Source of the DNA: DAOUBP01 sp964513075
GTDB lineage: Bacteria; Chloroflexota; Anaerolineae; CG2-30-64-16
Direction of reading: 5' to 3'
NCBI GenBank assembly: GCA_964513075.1
Contig: CAZELR010000050.1
Location: 1-31,210 of the forward strand
Length of the DNA: 31,210 nucleotides
Position numbers and translations under genes: made by a program. A model generated the notes under the pieces. The model was given only the letters and a program-made list of their open reading frames with translations. It searched no databases and had not been told where the DNA came from. Of the stretch, positions 23,174-31,130 are shown one piece after another (position 1 is the stretch's first letter; each line of letters opens with the position of its first letter).

Positions 23174-24440
23174 GAGGCGCAGCACCGTATCCCGTGTGAG
23201 GACTCTCTCCGGCGGCCAGAACCCTTTGATAGATCTCGACCAGGCGATCGGCCTGGATGGACGCGTTGTGCTCGGCAGTCACGCGGGCCCGGCCGGCCTG
23301 CCCCATCGCGGCCCGCATCTCCGGATGCTCAATCAGCCGAGCCAGCCCCGCGGTGAGCGCCTTGACGTCTGCCTCACGCACGAGTATCCCGGTGGCGCCG
23401 TCCTGCACCAATTCGGGGATCCCGCCGTGCCAGGTGCTCACCACCGGCAGCGTCATCGCCATCCCTTCCATGATCGCCACCGGGATGCCCTCCTGGTCTC
23501 CGTCTGCCGCGGTGACGCTCGGCGCAAGCAGAATGTCGGAATCGGCCAGGACCTCTGCGACCTCCGGCTGTCGCCGCCAGCCCAGAAACTGCACGTTGCG
23601 GCCGATGCCGAGCTGGTCAACCAGTTGCTCGAGCTGGGATCGAAGCTGGCCATCCCCCACGATCGTATACCGCACCGCGTAGCCCGCCTTGAGCAGGGCT
23701 GCCACCGCCCGAATCCCGTACTCCACCCCTTTCTTGGGCACCAACCGGCTTGCAGTGACGATCCGTGTCTCCCGGCCTGCCGGCCGCGGGCTCTGTCGCG
23801 GACTGAATCGTGCCAGGTCTACCCCCTCGTGATGCACGATGAGCCTATTCTCGGGACAGCCCAGCGCCAGCAGCCGCTGCCGCAGCGCCTGGCTGACGGC
23901 GATGAACAGGTCGCCGGACCGGAAGAGGCGGGAGTAACAGGCCGGGCCGTGGCGCCGCACGTAGGCCGTCGCGTCGTTGCCGTGGAAAGTCGTCACCAGC
24001 TTGCCCTGCAGCGCCCCGATCTCCCGCAGGTTCGCGCCCCGGATGCCGTTGCGGCCGAAATGGCAGTGGATCACATCATAGGGCTCCTGTCCCCGGCAGA
24101 CAACAGCCTCGTTCAGCAGGCGCAGCGAAGCCGCATGCCGGCCGTAGCGGCGGACATCGAGCGCGGCCAAAAGCATCGCCGGCGAGTGCCCAAGGTTGGC
24201 GAGCAGGAGCCCGCCAGCCTTCATGCCGCGTGCGAGACGGTTTCCCGAGAGGGCTGACGATGACACGATGCGCTCGCGCAGGGCACAGCGTTCGACATCC
24301 GGGTGGACCGGCTGCTTCTCTGCTGGCTGGTCCGCGTAGATGGTCACGTCGTGGCCGCGATCGAGGAGGCTTGTCGCATGCGCCAGCACGTATGCCTCGG
24401 ATAAGAGGGGAAACGCGCTGACAAGGATTGCGATCCGCAA
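23166..24440 (-). CDS. GT4 family glycosyltransferase
   Basis: This 424-residue GT-B enzyme has RIAILVSAFPLLSEAYV at the N-terminus, VTTFHGNDATAYVR in the first domain, and the second-domain markers TASRLVPKKGVEYGI, FLGWRRQPEVAEVL and the donor-binding EGIPVAIMEGMA (the E-x7-E pattern of GT4). The N-terminus resembles colanic-acid type transferases such as WcaL/AmsK. The start is TTG at 24440, six bases after the stop of the GT4 remnant, with GGGAG about 11 bases upstream. Its GC content matches the conserved cluster backbone, not the segment on its right. Confidence 0.88.
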   Translation of the reverse strand: MRIAILVSAFPLLSEAYVLAHATSLLDRGHDVTIYADQPAEKQPVHPDVERCALRERIVSSSALSGNRLARGMKAGGLLLANLGHSPAMLLAALDVRRYGRHAASLRLLNEAVVCRGQEPYDVIHCHFGRNGIRGANLREIGALQGKLVTTFHGNDATAYVRRHGPACYSRLFRSGDLFIAVSQALRQRLLALGCPENRLIVHHEGVDLARFSPRQSPRPAGRETRIVTASRLVPKKGVEYGIRAVAALLKAGYAVRYTIVGDGQLRSQLEQLVDQLGIGRNVQFLGWRRQPEVAEVLADSDILLAPSVTAADGDQEGIPVAIMEGMAMTLPVVSTWHGGIPELVQDGATGILVREADVKALTAGLARLIEHPEMRAAMGQAGRARVTAEHNASIQADRLVEIYQRVLAAGESPHTGYGAAPHE

Positions 24441-24446
24441 AGAGGC

Positions 24447-24713
24447 CTATGCTCCCTGACCCCGTATCCTGCGGGCCATGCGGCGCACCGGCGCCGGCAG
24501 ATAGCCTGTCCATGGCAGCCATGGCGGCGGTGATATTCTACCACGAGGTCGGCGATACCTGCCAGTTTCCGCCGCATCCAACACTTGTCCAAAAAGTGTG
24601 ACATAGCGATTCAACATGTCCTGCAGCCGGTAGCCTCCGTCGCGCACGGTGCGGGCCGCCTCCCGGCTCAGCCGCGCCCTCAGGGCGGGGTCACTTTGCA
24701 GCAGCGCCAGCGA
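24447..24713 (-). pseudogene. C-terminal remnant of a lost GT4 glycosyltransferase
   Basis: Directly after the TAG stop of the GT4 gene on its right, and in the same frame, 88 sense codons continue with SLALLQSDPALRARLSREAA, then GGYRLQDMLNRYVTLF, the usual last helices of a GT-B second domain. The neighbour already has its own complete C-terminus, so this is the tail of a different, deleted gene. Its GC content is that of the backbone. There is no start codon with a ribosome site. The remnant marks the left junction of an exchanged segment; its old stop still lies six bases before the next gene's start. Confidence 0.75.
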
Positions 24714-25967
24714 CTACACGTTTTGAGCTCTCCCAAGTCTTGCAGCAGCCTGGACGAGTTGTCGGCCAATCCGTCGCAGCCGTCGGCGGGCCCTGCTCAG
24801 AAGGTCGGTCTTGGGCTGCAAAGCCACCTGAGGCAACGACGGGCGATCCTTGGGCCAGCGTCGTGGCGGGCTGGTGGAGAGTGCCGCCATGGCTTCCTGA
24901 AACCACGCCACATATGCTTCGATCGAGAACCTCTCAAGGACCAGGCGATGGGACGCCGCTCCAAGTCGCCCCAACTGTGTGCGGTCAATCGCCAGTTTCC
25001 TGATCATATCGCCCATTGCAGCTATTTCGCCAACCGACACTGAGAATCCTGTCTCTCCGGGGATGACCACGCCGGCAGTGCCGCTAACAGCCGTTACCAC
25101 TGGCACACATCCATGCGCCATTGCCTCCAACATCGCTAGGGAGGTGCCCTCATACTCGGACACCAACACGCACACGTCTGCAGCTCGCCAGACGCCGGGC
25201 ATTTTAGCCTGGGGGATACTATCCATAATGTGAACCCGAGCGCGTGTGGCGTTATCCAGAGTTTCCAGGCGCTTCTCCAGCGCCTCGTGGTCAGGGCCTC
25301 CGCTGCCAATGATATCGAGCTGAAAATCGACCTGCAACTGTGACAGGTAGTCGGCCAGACGGACGAGGTCGGAGACTCGTTTCTGCGCCTCTACAAGCCG
25401 CCCGGCGTAGACCAGGCGCAAAGGTCGATCCGACGGCGAGTAGTCCCGCTCCAGAACCACCGGCGCAGCGACGCCGTAAGGCCGCACTACGATATCGGAC
25501 GCACGGTGGGGGATGCGCGCTGCCAGCCTATCCCCTATCACTGGGCTCACTGCTACAAAAAGCCCGATAATCGGTTCGTAATAGGCAAGTAAGTCGTAGT
25601 AGTAGGGCTGGTCTGTGTGCCCGAACCCTGCAACGCGCAGCTTGTCCGGATTCTCACGCGCCAACTCAGCGCAGGCCGCATACGCGCCGGGTGTATAATT
25701 CGGGATGAGGATACTTGGGAGTGCGGCCCGATAGGTGGCCAGGTATTCTCGTACATCGGCCTTTCGCGCCAAAGCTGGCCTCTGGCCGCCCTGCTGCAAG
25801 ACTTGCACTCCAGGGGCGATCGATTCCTCGGGGATCCCCGCTGCATCCACGTGTTCGATCACGCATGGGGTCTGCCCCACCGCTGCCAAGGACTGAGTCA
25901 TCTGCAAGGTCCAACTCGTTACGCCGCCGACGCAGAGACCAGCCGGCAAGACGAATGTTGTCCTCAT
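24714..25967 (-). CDS. GT4 family glycosyltransferase of the low-GC segment
   Basis: This 417-residue GT-B enzyme begins MRTTFVLPAGLCVGGVTSW, has VYAGRLVEAQKRVSDLV at the start of the second domain, SIPQAKMPGVWRAADVCVLVS, and the donor motif EGTSLAMLEAMAHG. After the fold comes an Arg-rich tail (SRARRRLRRIGRQL) that could lie on the membrane. I chose ATG 25967, with GAGG nine bases upstream; an ATG at 25994 adds nine residues. Codon choice (more A/T at third positions) differs from the GT genes on its left. It probably supplies a strain-specific linkage of the exported polysaccharide. Confidence 0.88.
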   Translation of the reverse strand: MRTTFVLPAGLCVGGVTSWTLQMTQSLAAVGQTPCVIEHVDAAGIPEESIAPGVQVLQQGGQRPALARKADVREYLATYRAALPSILIPNYTPGAYAACAELARENPDKLRVAGFGHTDQPYYYDLLAYYEPIIGLFVAVSPVIGDRLAARIPHRASDIVVRPYGVAAPVVLERDYSPSDRPLRLVYAGRLVEAQKRVSDLVRLADYLSQLQVDFQLDIIGSGGPDHEALEKRLETLDNATRARVHIMDSIPQAKMPGVWRAADVCVLVSEYEGTSLAMLEAMAHGCVPVVTAVSGTAGVVIPGETGFSVSVGEIAAMGDMIRKLAIDRTQLGRLGAASHRLVLERFSIEAYVAWFQEAMAALSTSPPRRWPKDRPSLPQVALQPKTDLLSRARRRLRRIGRQLVQAAARLGRAQNV

Positions 25968-26060
25968 GATCCCTAACCTCAGATTTGAGTTCATTCGGCG
26001 ATACAGCCAAGGTCAGATCACCTGGCAGCACATCGCTGGTGTTCATCGCCCGGCGTCCGC

Positions 26061-27197
26061 TTAGCGGAAATGGCTGCGCCATGCCGCGCGCATTTTGATG
26101 GGGATTTTACGCAGGCGGACCAAGACCTGCCATCTGAAGCGGTTCCAAAGCGCCCTGGGCAGGCCGGGAACGATCACGGCGAGCATGCGGGCCGTCGCCG
26201 TAAACTCCCGTGTCACCGGCTTCCAGAAGAGAGCAATATGCAACAGGAACAAAGGAGTAAAGGCCCAGTTGCTGAATGCCATGAGCGCCGCCAAGACCAC
26301 CGGCGCCCACACTGTGTACACACCCATCAGGCTCACAGGCGTGCCGGGCTTGTGGGGCGCGGGATCGTAAATCATAGGCCAGACGCTGGTAGCACGAGCA
26401 AGCAGGAATAGGGCGGCATATCCGGCAAGAGCGTAAATCAGAGCCGGCGCAAAGGTCCATACCGCGATCGCGACGACGCCTAGCGACGCCAATTCAGCGG
26501 GGAAGATGACGCGGCTGGCCATCCCGTGTGCACGTTCCACGCCGGCCGCCGTGACGAACGTGTTGACGCCAGCCATGATATCGTTGGGCAGATCTTCAAA
26601 CTGGTGAATCAGGATGCCGCGCAGTCCGAAGCAGAACGACCACAGTCCTGCGGCTGCGGCGAACAGCAGAGCGCCTGGGGTTCTGACCTCTGCCAGTTGT
26701 GAGAACAAAGCGATAACGAATAAGGTCGGGATTGCATGCGCGTATGCAGCATCAGCTACCAGCCCCCAAGCGCCACGCTCCTTCAGGCGCATCGGCGGAG
26801 CAGCGTAGATCAGGGGGAGAGCGACGATTAAAGCCAGTAAGACAAGAGGCCAGGCGCCGAGCTTGAGCCACAACCAAGGCGAAAGACCCGCGACGCCTAA
26901 CAGCAGACATAGCAGCGCGCGCCAGCGCGGCGAGAGCATCGCCATCGCATTGGGCTTGCCCGACCGCTGATCGTACTCGATGTCGAAAGCATCATTAATG
27001 GCATGAGCCTGCATCGCTAGGAAAACCACAGAGAACAGCAGGCGAGCCAACGCCCCATAGGACTGCGCAGGCGCGAGTCTATACTGGGCAATGAGCGCGT
27101 ATGCGATTGCCAGTATGGGCGGCACTTTGTACTGCCACCAATGGCGGCCGGCGGTGAGGCCAGCGAGCCAGGGCAGGCGGTGCAGAATGCTGTTCAT
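26061..27197 (-). CDS. UbiA family prenyltransferase, integral membrane
   Basis: This 378-residue polytopic protein shows both Asp-rich motifs of the UbiA superfamily: INDAFDIEYD (Asn68, Asp69, Asp72, Asp76) and HQFEDLPND (Asp202, Asp206), on a background of about eight hydrophobic helices. These residues bind the Mg-pyrophosphate of a prenyl donor. In a polysaccharide cluster the nearest known precedent is decaprenyl-phosphate phosphoribosyltransferase, which makes a lipid-linked pentose donor; modification of a lipid carrier or an aromatic acceptor is also possible. The UbiA family is certain, the substrate unknown. The gene starts 10 nt after the methyltransferase and shares the lower GC of this segment. 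A basic C-terminal tail is cytoplasmic. Confidence 0.88.
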   Translation of the reverse strand: MNSILHRLPWLAGLTAGRHWWQYKVPPILAIAYALIAQYRLAPAQSYGALARLLFSVVFLAMQAHAINDAFDIEYDQRSGKPNAMAMLSPRWRALLCLLLGVAGLSPWLWLKLGAWPLVLLALIVALPLIYAAPPMRLKERGAWGLVADAAYAHAIPTLFVIALFSQLAEVRTPGALLFAAAAGLWSFCFGLRGILIHQFEDLPNDIMAGVNTFVTAAGVERAHGMASRVIFPAELASLGVVAIAVWTFAPALIYALAGYAALFLLARATSVWPMIYDPAPHKPGTPVSLMGVYTVWAPVVLAALMAFSNWAFTPLFLLHIALFWKPVTREFTATARMLAVIVPGLPRALWNRFRWQVLVRLRKIPIKMRAAWRSHFR

Positions 27198-27207
27198 AGG
27201 GTGGGCG

Positions 27208-28158
27208 CTAACCCTCGCCGATCACTCTCTTCGCAAGCTGCCGCGCCTCTGGCGGCAGCTTGCGCCACACACGACGCAGCCAACCAGTTTGACTTGCCCC
27301 GCTCATCGGATTGGACAAACCACTCTCGGGCGCGGCTTGAGCCGAGGGCGCGTCATCGATGGTTCGCTCGATCGGTGGGCGGTGCGTCGCTGCCAACTCG
27401 GCCACGATGCGGCTCATCGGCGTCGGGGGCATGCCTTTCTTCTGGGTTGCAAGGATGGCGCGGCGTCCTCGCCAGCCTGGTTCATATGGCGGGTAACAGA
27501 TCACCGCCACCATGCTGAAGTGCTCTCTGAGCATTTCCACCATGTGGTCGATGTGGGGAGCCACGAGATTTTCGTGCACTTTCCCAGTTTCAGATTCGGT
27601 CCAAGTCCATGTGAACCCTGTAATGAAGCACGGTCCACCCAGGAGGCGAACCGGCGAATCGACGAGTTGATTGCAGTAGGGAACGGTGACTTCTGGAGCC
27701 AAAGACTCAAACTCAATCACAGGGATGAAGCAGACGCCTTTTTCGGATGTCCATTCTGACAGATTCTGGATTGCGGCCTTAACCTCAGCGAGTGAATCCA
27801 TATAACAGTAGGCATACCACAAACAGGAGACCACGTCCCAATCGCCCGTCAAATCAGAAGCGACGTCTCGCATGTCCCCTGGTCGACAGAAAAGGGCATC
27901 GGGATTCCGTGTGCGCGCTAACTCAAGCATGGCTGGCGAGATGTCAAGCCCCGCCCTCGGCACACCTGGGAATTGACTGAGAAAATATCCGGTGCCACAG
28001 CCGACATCAAGCCATTTTCCGCCCTGGGCCAATAACTGCGCCAATACCCCTATCTCGAAGTCGGATCCGTGTTTCCAGTAGCCGGATGACAGGAACTTAT
28101 CGTCATAAGACCGCGCGTACTCGGCGTCATAAAGCTTCAGGATCTCATCTGTTTTCAT
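27208..28158 (-). CDS. SAM-dependent class I methyltransferase
   Basis: This 316-residue protein has the SAM-binding motif KWLDVGCGTGYF (48-59), acidic strand-2 region AGLDISPAMLELA, and a motif-IV-like WDVVSCLWYAYCYM, followed by an extra beta-rich insert and a C-terminal tail of about 65 residues rich in Pro/Arg/Ser. Its ATG overlaps the stop of the Wzt gene (ATGA, 4 bases), so the two are tightly coupled. In ABC-type O-antigen systems such as E. coli O8, methylation of the chain end stops growth and is read by the Wzt C-terminal domain; the coupling makes the same role attractive here but it is inference. It belongs to the lower-GC segment. Confidence 0.85.
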   Translation of the reverse strand: MKTDEILKLYDAEYARSYDDKFLSSGYWKHGSDFEIGVLAQLLAQGGKWLDVGCGTGYFLSQFPGVPRAGLDISPAMLELARTRNPDALFCRPGDMRDVASDLTGDWDVVSCLWYAYCYMDSLAEVKAAIQNLSEWTSEKGVCFIPVIEFESLAPEVTVPYCNQLVDSPVRLLGGPCFITGFTWTWTESETGKVHENLVAPHIDHMVEMLREHFSMVAVICYPPYEPGWRGRRAILATQKKGMPPTPMSRIVAELAATHRPPIERTIDDAPSAQAAPESGLSNPMSGASQTGWLRRVWRKLPPEARQLAKRVIGEG

Positions 28159-29417
28159 GTTGCCTGATCGCTTTCCCACAGCACATCGATTTTGACCAGA
28201 TCATTACTCATGGTGTGCAGATTGTTGACCTCGCTGATCGGCGACTTCACCGTCAGAAACGCGGGCGCTTCCTCCCAACCGAATTGCGCCAGGAATGCTC
28301 TGGTTTCCACATCCAGAATAGCGGCCCTTAAGGTGTAGGTGCCTGCGTTCAGAGGCAGTCTCGGTAGCCTGCAGCGGAACTGCCCCTGCCCCACTTGCAC
28401 AGCGTAGTTTCCATGTGTCAAACCGCTGATCGCACTGGCGATGCAGATGGATTGGTCCGCCGTAGAGATTGTGAAGCCCCAGAATACGCGTGGGATATCT
28501 ATCTTTGACTGGTAGTGCAATGTAATCGCCAGGTCGTCGCCGGTGCGGACCTCTTCGCCGGACGTCTGCGTGATCTCCATCTTTTCGATCGCGATCGGCG
28601 TTTGTTCCCTCAAGTTGGTTGATCGGTGGTCCGTCGATTCGCTGGTTGGGGCATCTCTTTGGCTTTCGAGATAGCGGGCCACCGTCTCCACGGAAGTGCC
28701 CTGGTATGAGATTTGGCCGTGATTAAGAAGTAGTCCTCGCCCGCACACCGATTGCACCAGGAACATGTCGTGAGACACCAACACCAGCGAGCCGCCACCA
28801 TGCAGAAATCGCTGTATATGTTGGATGCACTTGCGTCTGAACGCCATATCCCCCACCGCCAGCACTTCATCCACCAGCAGCACCTGCGGGTTCAGGTGCG
28901 CGGCCACCGCGAACGCCAGCCGCACCCACATGCCCGAGCTGTAATTCTGCACCGGCGCGTCGATGAAGTCGCCGATCTCGGCGAAGTCGATGATCTGATC
29001 GAAGATCCCGTCCACCTGGCGCCGCGCCAGCCCCAGCACCGCGGCGTTGATGTAGACGTTCTCCCGCCCCGTCAGCACCGGGTTGAATCCCGCGCCCAGC
29101 TCGATCAGCGCGCCGGCCCGGCCCCGCACCGTGATCCGGCCCGCGTCCGGCTTCAGTAGCCCGTTCAGCAGCTTCAGCAGCGTGCTCTTGCCCGCGCCGT
29201 TCGCTCCGATCACCCCCAGCGCCTCCCCGCGGCGCAGCTCGAACGAAACATCATCCAAGGCCCAGAACTCGCCCGGCCGCAATGACGGGCGATCGGACCG
29301 GCCGAACGGAACGAGCTCGCCCGCGATGTCCGTCACCCCGTACCACAGCGAGCGCCGCAGGCTCTTGCAGAACCGCTTCGAGACGTGCTCCGCCTCGACG
29401 ATAACATCAACCGTCAT
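28155..29417 (-). CDS. wzt: ABC transporter ATPase for polysaccharide export with C-terminal glycan-binding domain (Wzt-like), mosaic composition
   Basis: This 420-residue protein has an ATPase domain with Walker A GANGAGKST (71-79), signature YSSGMWVRLAFA (159-170), Walker B VLLVDE (179-184) and the switch His in VLVSHD. After about residue 250 a beta-rich domain follows (FWGFTISTADQSICIAS, GTYTLRAAILDVET) like the Wzt C-terminal domain that selects finished glycan chains. ATG at 29417 has AGGTGG six bases upstream; a TTG two codons earlier is the alternative. Codon use changes abruptly near codon 190-194 (about 28840): before it mostly G/C third positions, after it AGA, CAA, CAT, ATA, CTT. 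The break falls just after Walker B, within the conserved ATPase. It works with the adjacent permease. Confidence 0.92.
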   Translation of the reverse strand: MTVDVIVEAEHVSKRFCKSLRRSLWYGVTDIAGELVPFGRSDRPSLRPGEFWALDDVSFELRRGEALGVIGANGAGKSTLLKLLNGLLKPDAGRITVRGRAGALIELGAGFNPVLTGRENVYINAAVLGLARRQVDGIFDQIIDFAEIGDFIDAPVQNYSSGMWVRLAFAVAAHLNPQVLLVDEVLAVGDMAFRRKCIQHIQRFLHGGGSLVLVSHDMFLVQSVCGRGLLLNHGQISYQGTSVETVARYLESQRDAPTSESTDHRSTNLREQTPIAIEKMEITQTSGEEVRTGDDLAITLHYQSKIDIPRVFWGFTISTADQSICIASAISGLTHGNYAVQVGQGQFRCRLPRLPLNAGTYTLRAAILDVETRAFLAQFGWEEAPAFLTVKSPISEVNNLHTMSNDLVKIDVLWESDQAT

Positions 29418-29427
29418 CTGCAACCAC

Positions 29428-30282
29428 CTACGCCGACAGCCGCGCGATCAAATGGGGCATCGCCAGCCGGTAGAGCAGCCACCCCGCCGCCAGCAGCAGC
29501 ACAGCCAGCCCCGCCACCAGCAGGAACCCGCGCGGCTGGCTCACCTGGCCCGTCGTCAGCAGCTCCCGGGTCGTCACCAGCAGCGGCGTGACCGGATTGA
29601 GCCCCGTGACCCAACTGGCCGGCGGCCGGGTCGGCACGGGGTACACCACCGGCGTCACGTAGAACCAGAAGGTGGTGGCCAGGCCCACGCCCCGGGGAAT
29701 ATCGTGATACAGGATGCCGAGCGGCACCAGCAGGACCCCGATCACCGTTCCCAACAGGATCAGCGCCAGCAGCCCCAGCGGCGCCAGCAGGATCATGGGC
29801 GTGATGGCCGCCCGGAACACGACGAAAGCGGCCCCCAGCAGCACAAGGCGCATCCCTGCGTTCAGCACAACCTCGCCCAGCCCGGCCAGGATCAGCGCCT
29901 CCCGGGGAAAATTGATCTTGGTCAACATGCGCGCCGCGGCCGACACCTGCCTGAGCGGGGTGTTCAGCGCGTCCAGAAAGCTCTGCCACAGCACCGTGCC
30001 GCACAGCACATAGAGCGCATAGGGTATCCCGGTATCGCCGATGTTGACGACCTGCGATGCATCGAGCAGCACCCAGATCAGCGTCGTCGCCAGCGGCGGC
30101 AGAAGCACCCACAGATAGCCCAACAGCGACTGGCGGTGCTGGCCGCGGACGTTGCGCACGAACAGCCGCCATGCCAGCTCGCGCGACGCCAGCAGATCGG
30201 CCAGCGCCCGGCGCAGAAACTGCCGCGGCCGCCTGAGCTGCGAATCCGCACTGTAGACCACCATCGATTCCCGTTCGCGCAT
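29428..30282 (-). CDS. wzm: ABC-2 type permease for polysaccharide export (Wzm-like)
   Basis: This 284-residue membrane protein has six predicted hydrophobic helices and the ABC-2 features YLWVLLPPLATTLIWVLL, MLTKINFPREALI (the conserved interfacial loop of Wzm/TagG proteins) and DIPRGVGLATTFWFYVTPVVYP near the end. It forms the channel through which the lipid-linked polysaccharide is flipped outward, energised by the ATPase encoded 10 bases downstream. The ATG at 30282 follows AGGG; MVVYSADSQ further in is a weaker alternative start. Composition is typical of the cluster backbone. Confidence 0.92.
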   Translation of the reverse strand: MRERESMVVYSADSQLRRPRQFLRRALADLLASRELAWRLFVRNVRGQHRQSLLGYLWVLLPPLATTLIWVLLDASQVVNIGDTGIPYALYVLCGTVLWQSFLDALNTPLRQVSAAARMLTKINFPREALILAGLGEVVLNAGMRLVLLGAAFVVFRAAITPMILLAPLGLLALILLGTVIGVLLVPLGILYHDIPRGVGLATTFWFYVTPVVYPVPTRPPASWVTGLNPVTPLLVTTRELLTTGQVSQPRGFLLVAGLAVLLLAAGWLLYRLAMPHLIARLSA

Positions 30283-30319
30283 TTCCCTGCACCCTATCCG
30301 TCACCGACAAGCGAACCCT

Positions 30320-31084
30320 TCAACCCTCGACCTTCTCCTGGCGCCCCCGGTGCAGCCGGGATGCCAGCCGCTCGCGGTTCAGCCGCGCCAGCGTCACGAA
30401 CGCACCCAGGATCTCCTTGCGCGAGATCTTCGAGCTCCCCAGCATCCGGTCGCGAAACGTGATCGGGACCTCCGTCACCGAGAACCCGGCCTGTTGGCAG
30501 CGATACAGCATCTCGATCAGGAACGAGTAGCCGTTCGAGCGCACCGCGTGGTAGTTGATCGTTTCCAGCGCCTGCCCGCGGTAGCAGCGGTACCCCGCGG
30601 TGCAGTCCCCCGCGGCCAGCCCCAGCGTCAGCTTGGCCAGCCAGTTCGCGCCCCGGCTGATGAAGCGCCGCATCCGCGGCGAATCGACCACCTGCCCCCC
30701 GGGCACATAGCGCGAGCCGATCGCCAGGTCGCACCCCTCCCGCTCGACCGCCGCCAGCAGCGCCGGGATCCGCTCGGGCGGATGCGAGAAGTCCGCGTCC
30801 ATCGTGATCACCCGGTCGAACCCCTCCCGCAGCGCGAAATCGAACCCGCTGCGATACGCGCTGCCCAGGCCCAGCTTGCCCGCCCGGTGCAGCACATGGA
30901 TGCGCGGCTCCTGGCCCGCCAGCCGCTCCGCCAGCTTGCCCGTGCCGTCCGGCGAGTTGTCATCCACCACCAGGAGGTGCACGTTCGGCCCTGCTGCCAG
31001 AACCTTCGGCGCCAGCAAGGCGATATTCTCTGCTTCGTTGAAGGTCGGCACGATCACCAGCGCCGCCCCTTGCTCCACTGTCAC
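30320..31084 (-). CDS. Dpm1-like polyprenyl-phosphate glycosyltransferase (GT2)
   Basis: This 254-residue soluble GT-A enzyme has ALVIVPTFNEAENI, VVDDNSPDGTGK (39-50), KLGLGSAYRSGF and the catalytic MDADFSHPPE (95-104), the fingerprint of dolichol/polyprenyl-phosphate mannose synthases. YVPGG and RFISRGANW follow as in that family, and MLGSSKIS near the end is also characteristic. It lacks the C-terminal membrane helices of GtrB or DPMS fusions. It should load a hexose from an NDP-sugar onto polyprenyl phosphate for use outside the membrane. The start is GTG at 31084 with AGAGG eight bases upstream. It is the first gene of the cluster in this window; 37 nt separate it from the permease. Confidence 0.9.
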   Translation of the reverse strand: MTVEQGAALVIVPTFNEAENIALLAPKVLAAGPNVHLLVVDDNSPDGTGKLAERLAGQEPRIHVLHRAGKLGLGSAYRSGFDFALREGFDRVITMDADFSHPPERIPALLAAVEREGCDLAIGSRYVPGGQVVDSPRMRRFISRGANWLAKLTLGLAAGDCTAGYRCYRGQALETINYHAVRSNGYSFLIEMLYRCQQAGFSVTEVPITFRDRMLGSSKISRKEILGAFVTLARLNRERLASRLHRGRQEKVEG

Positions 31085-31130
31085 GTCAGCTTACCTCTTT
31101 TCACTTTCGCCTCCTGACCTTCTCTCACCC

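Noticed and set aside
24447..24716. Stop-codon readthrough joining the GT4 and the downstream stub
   Set aside because: The GT4 already has a full second domain and tail; adding another GT C-terminus makes no structural sense, and composition changes at the stop. A deletion or replacement scar explains it better.
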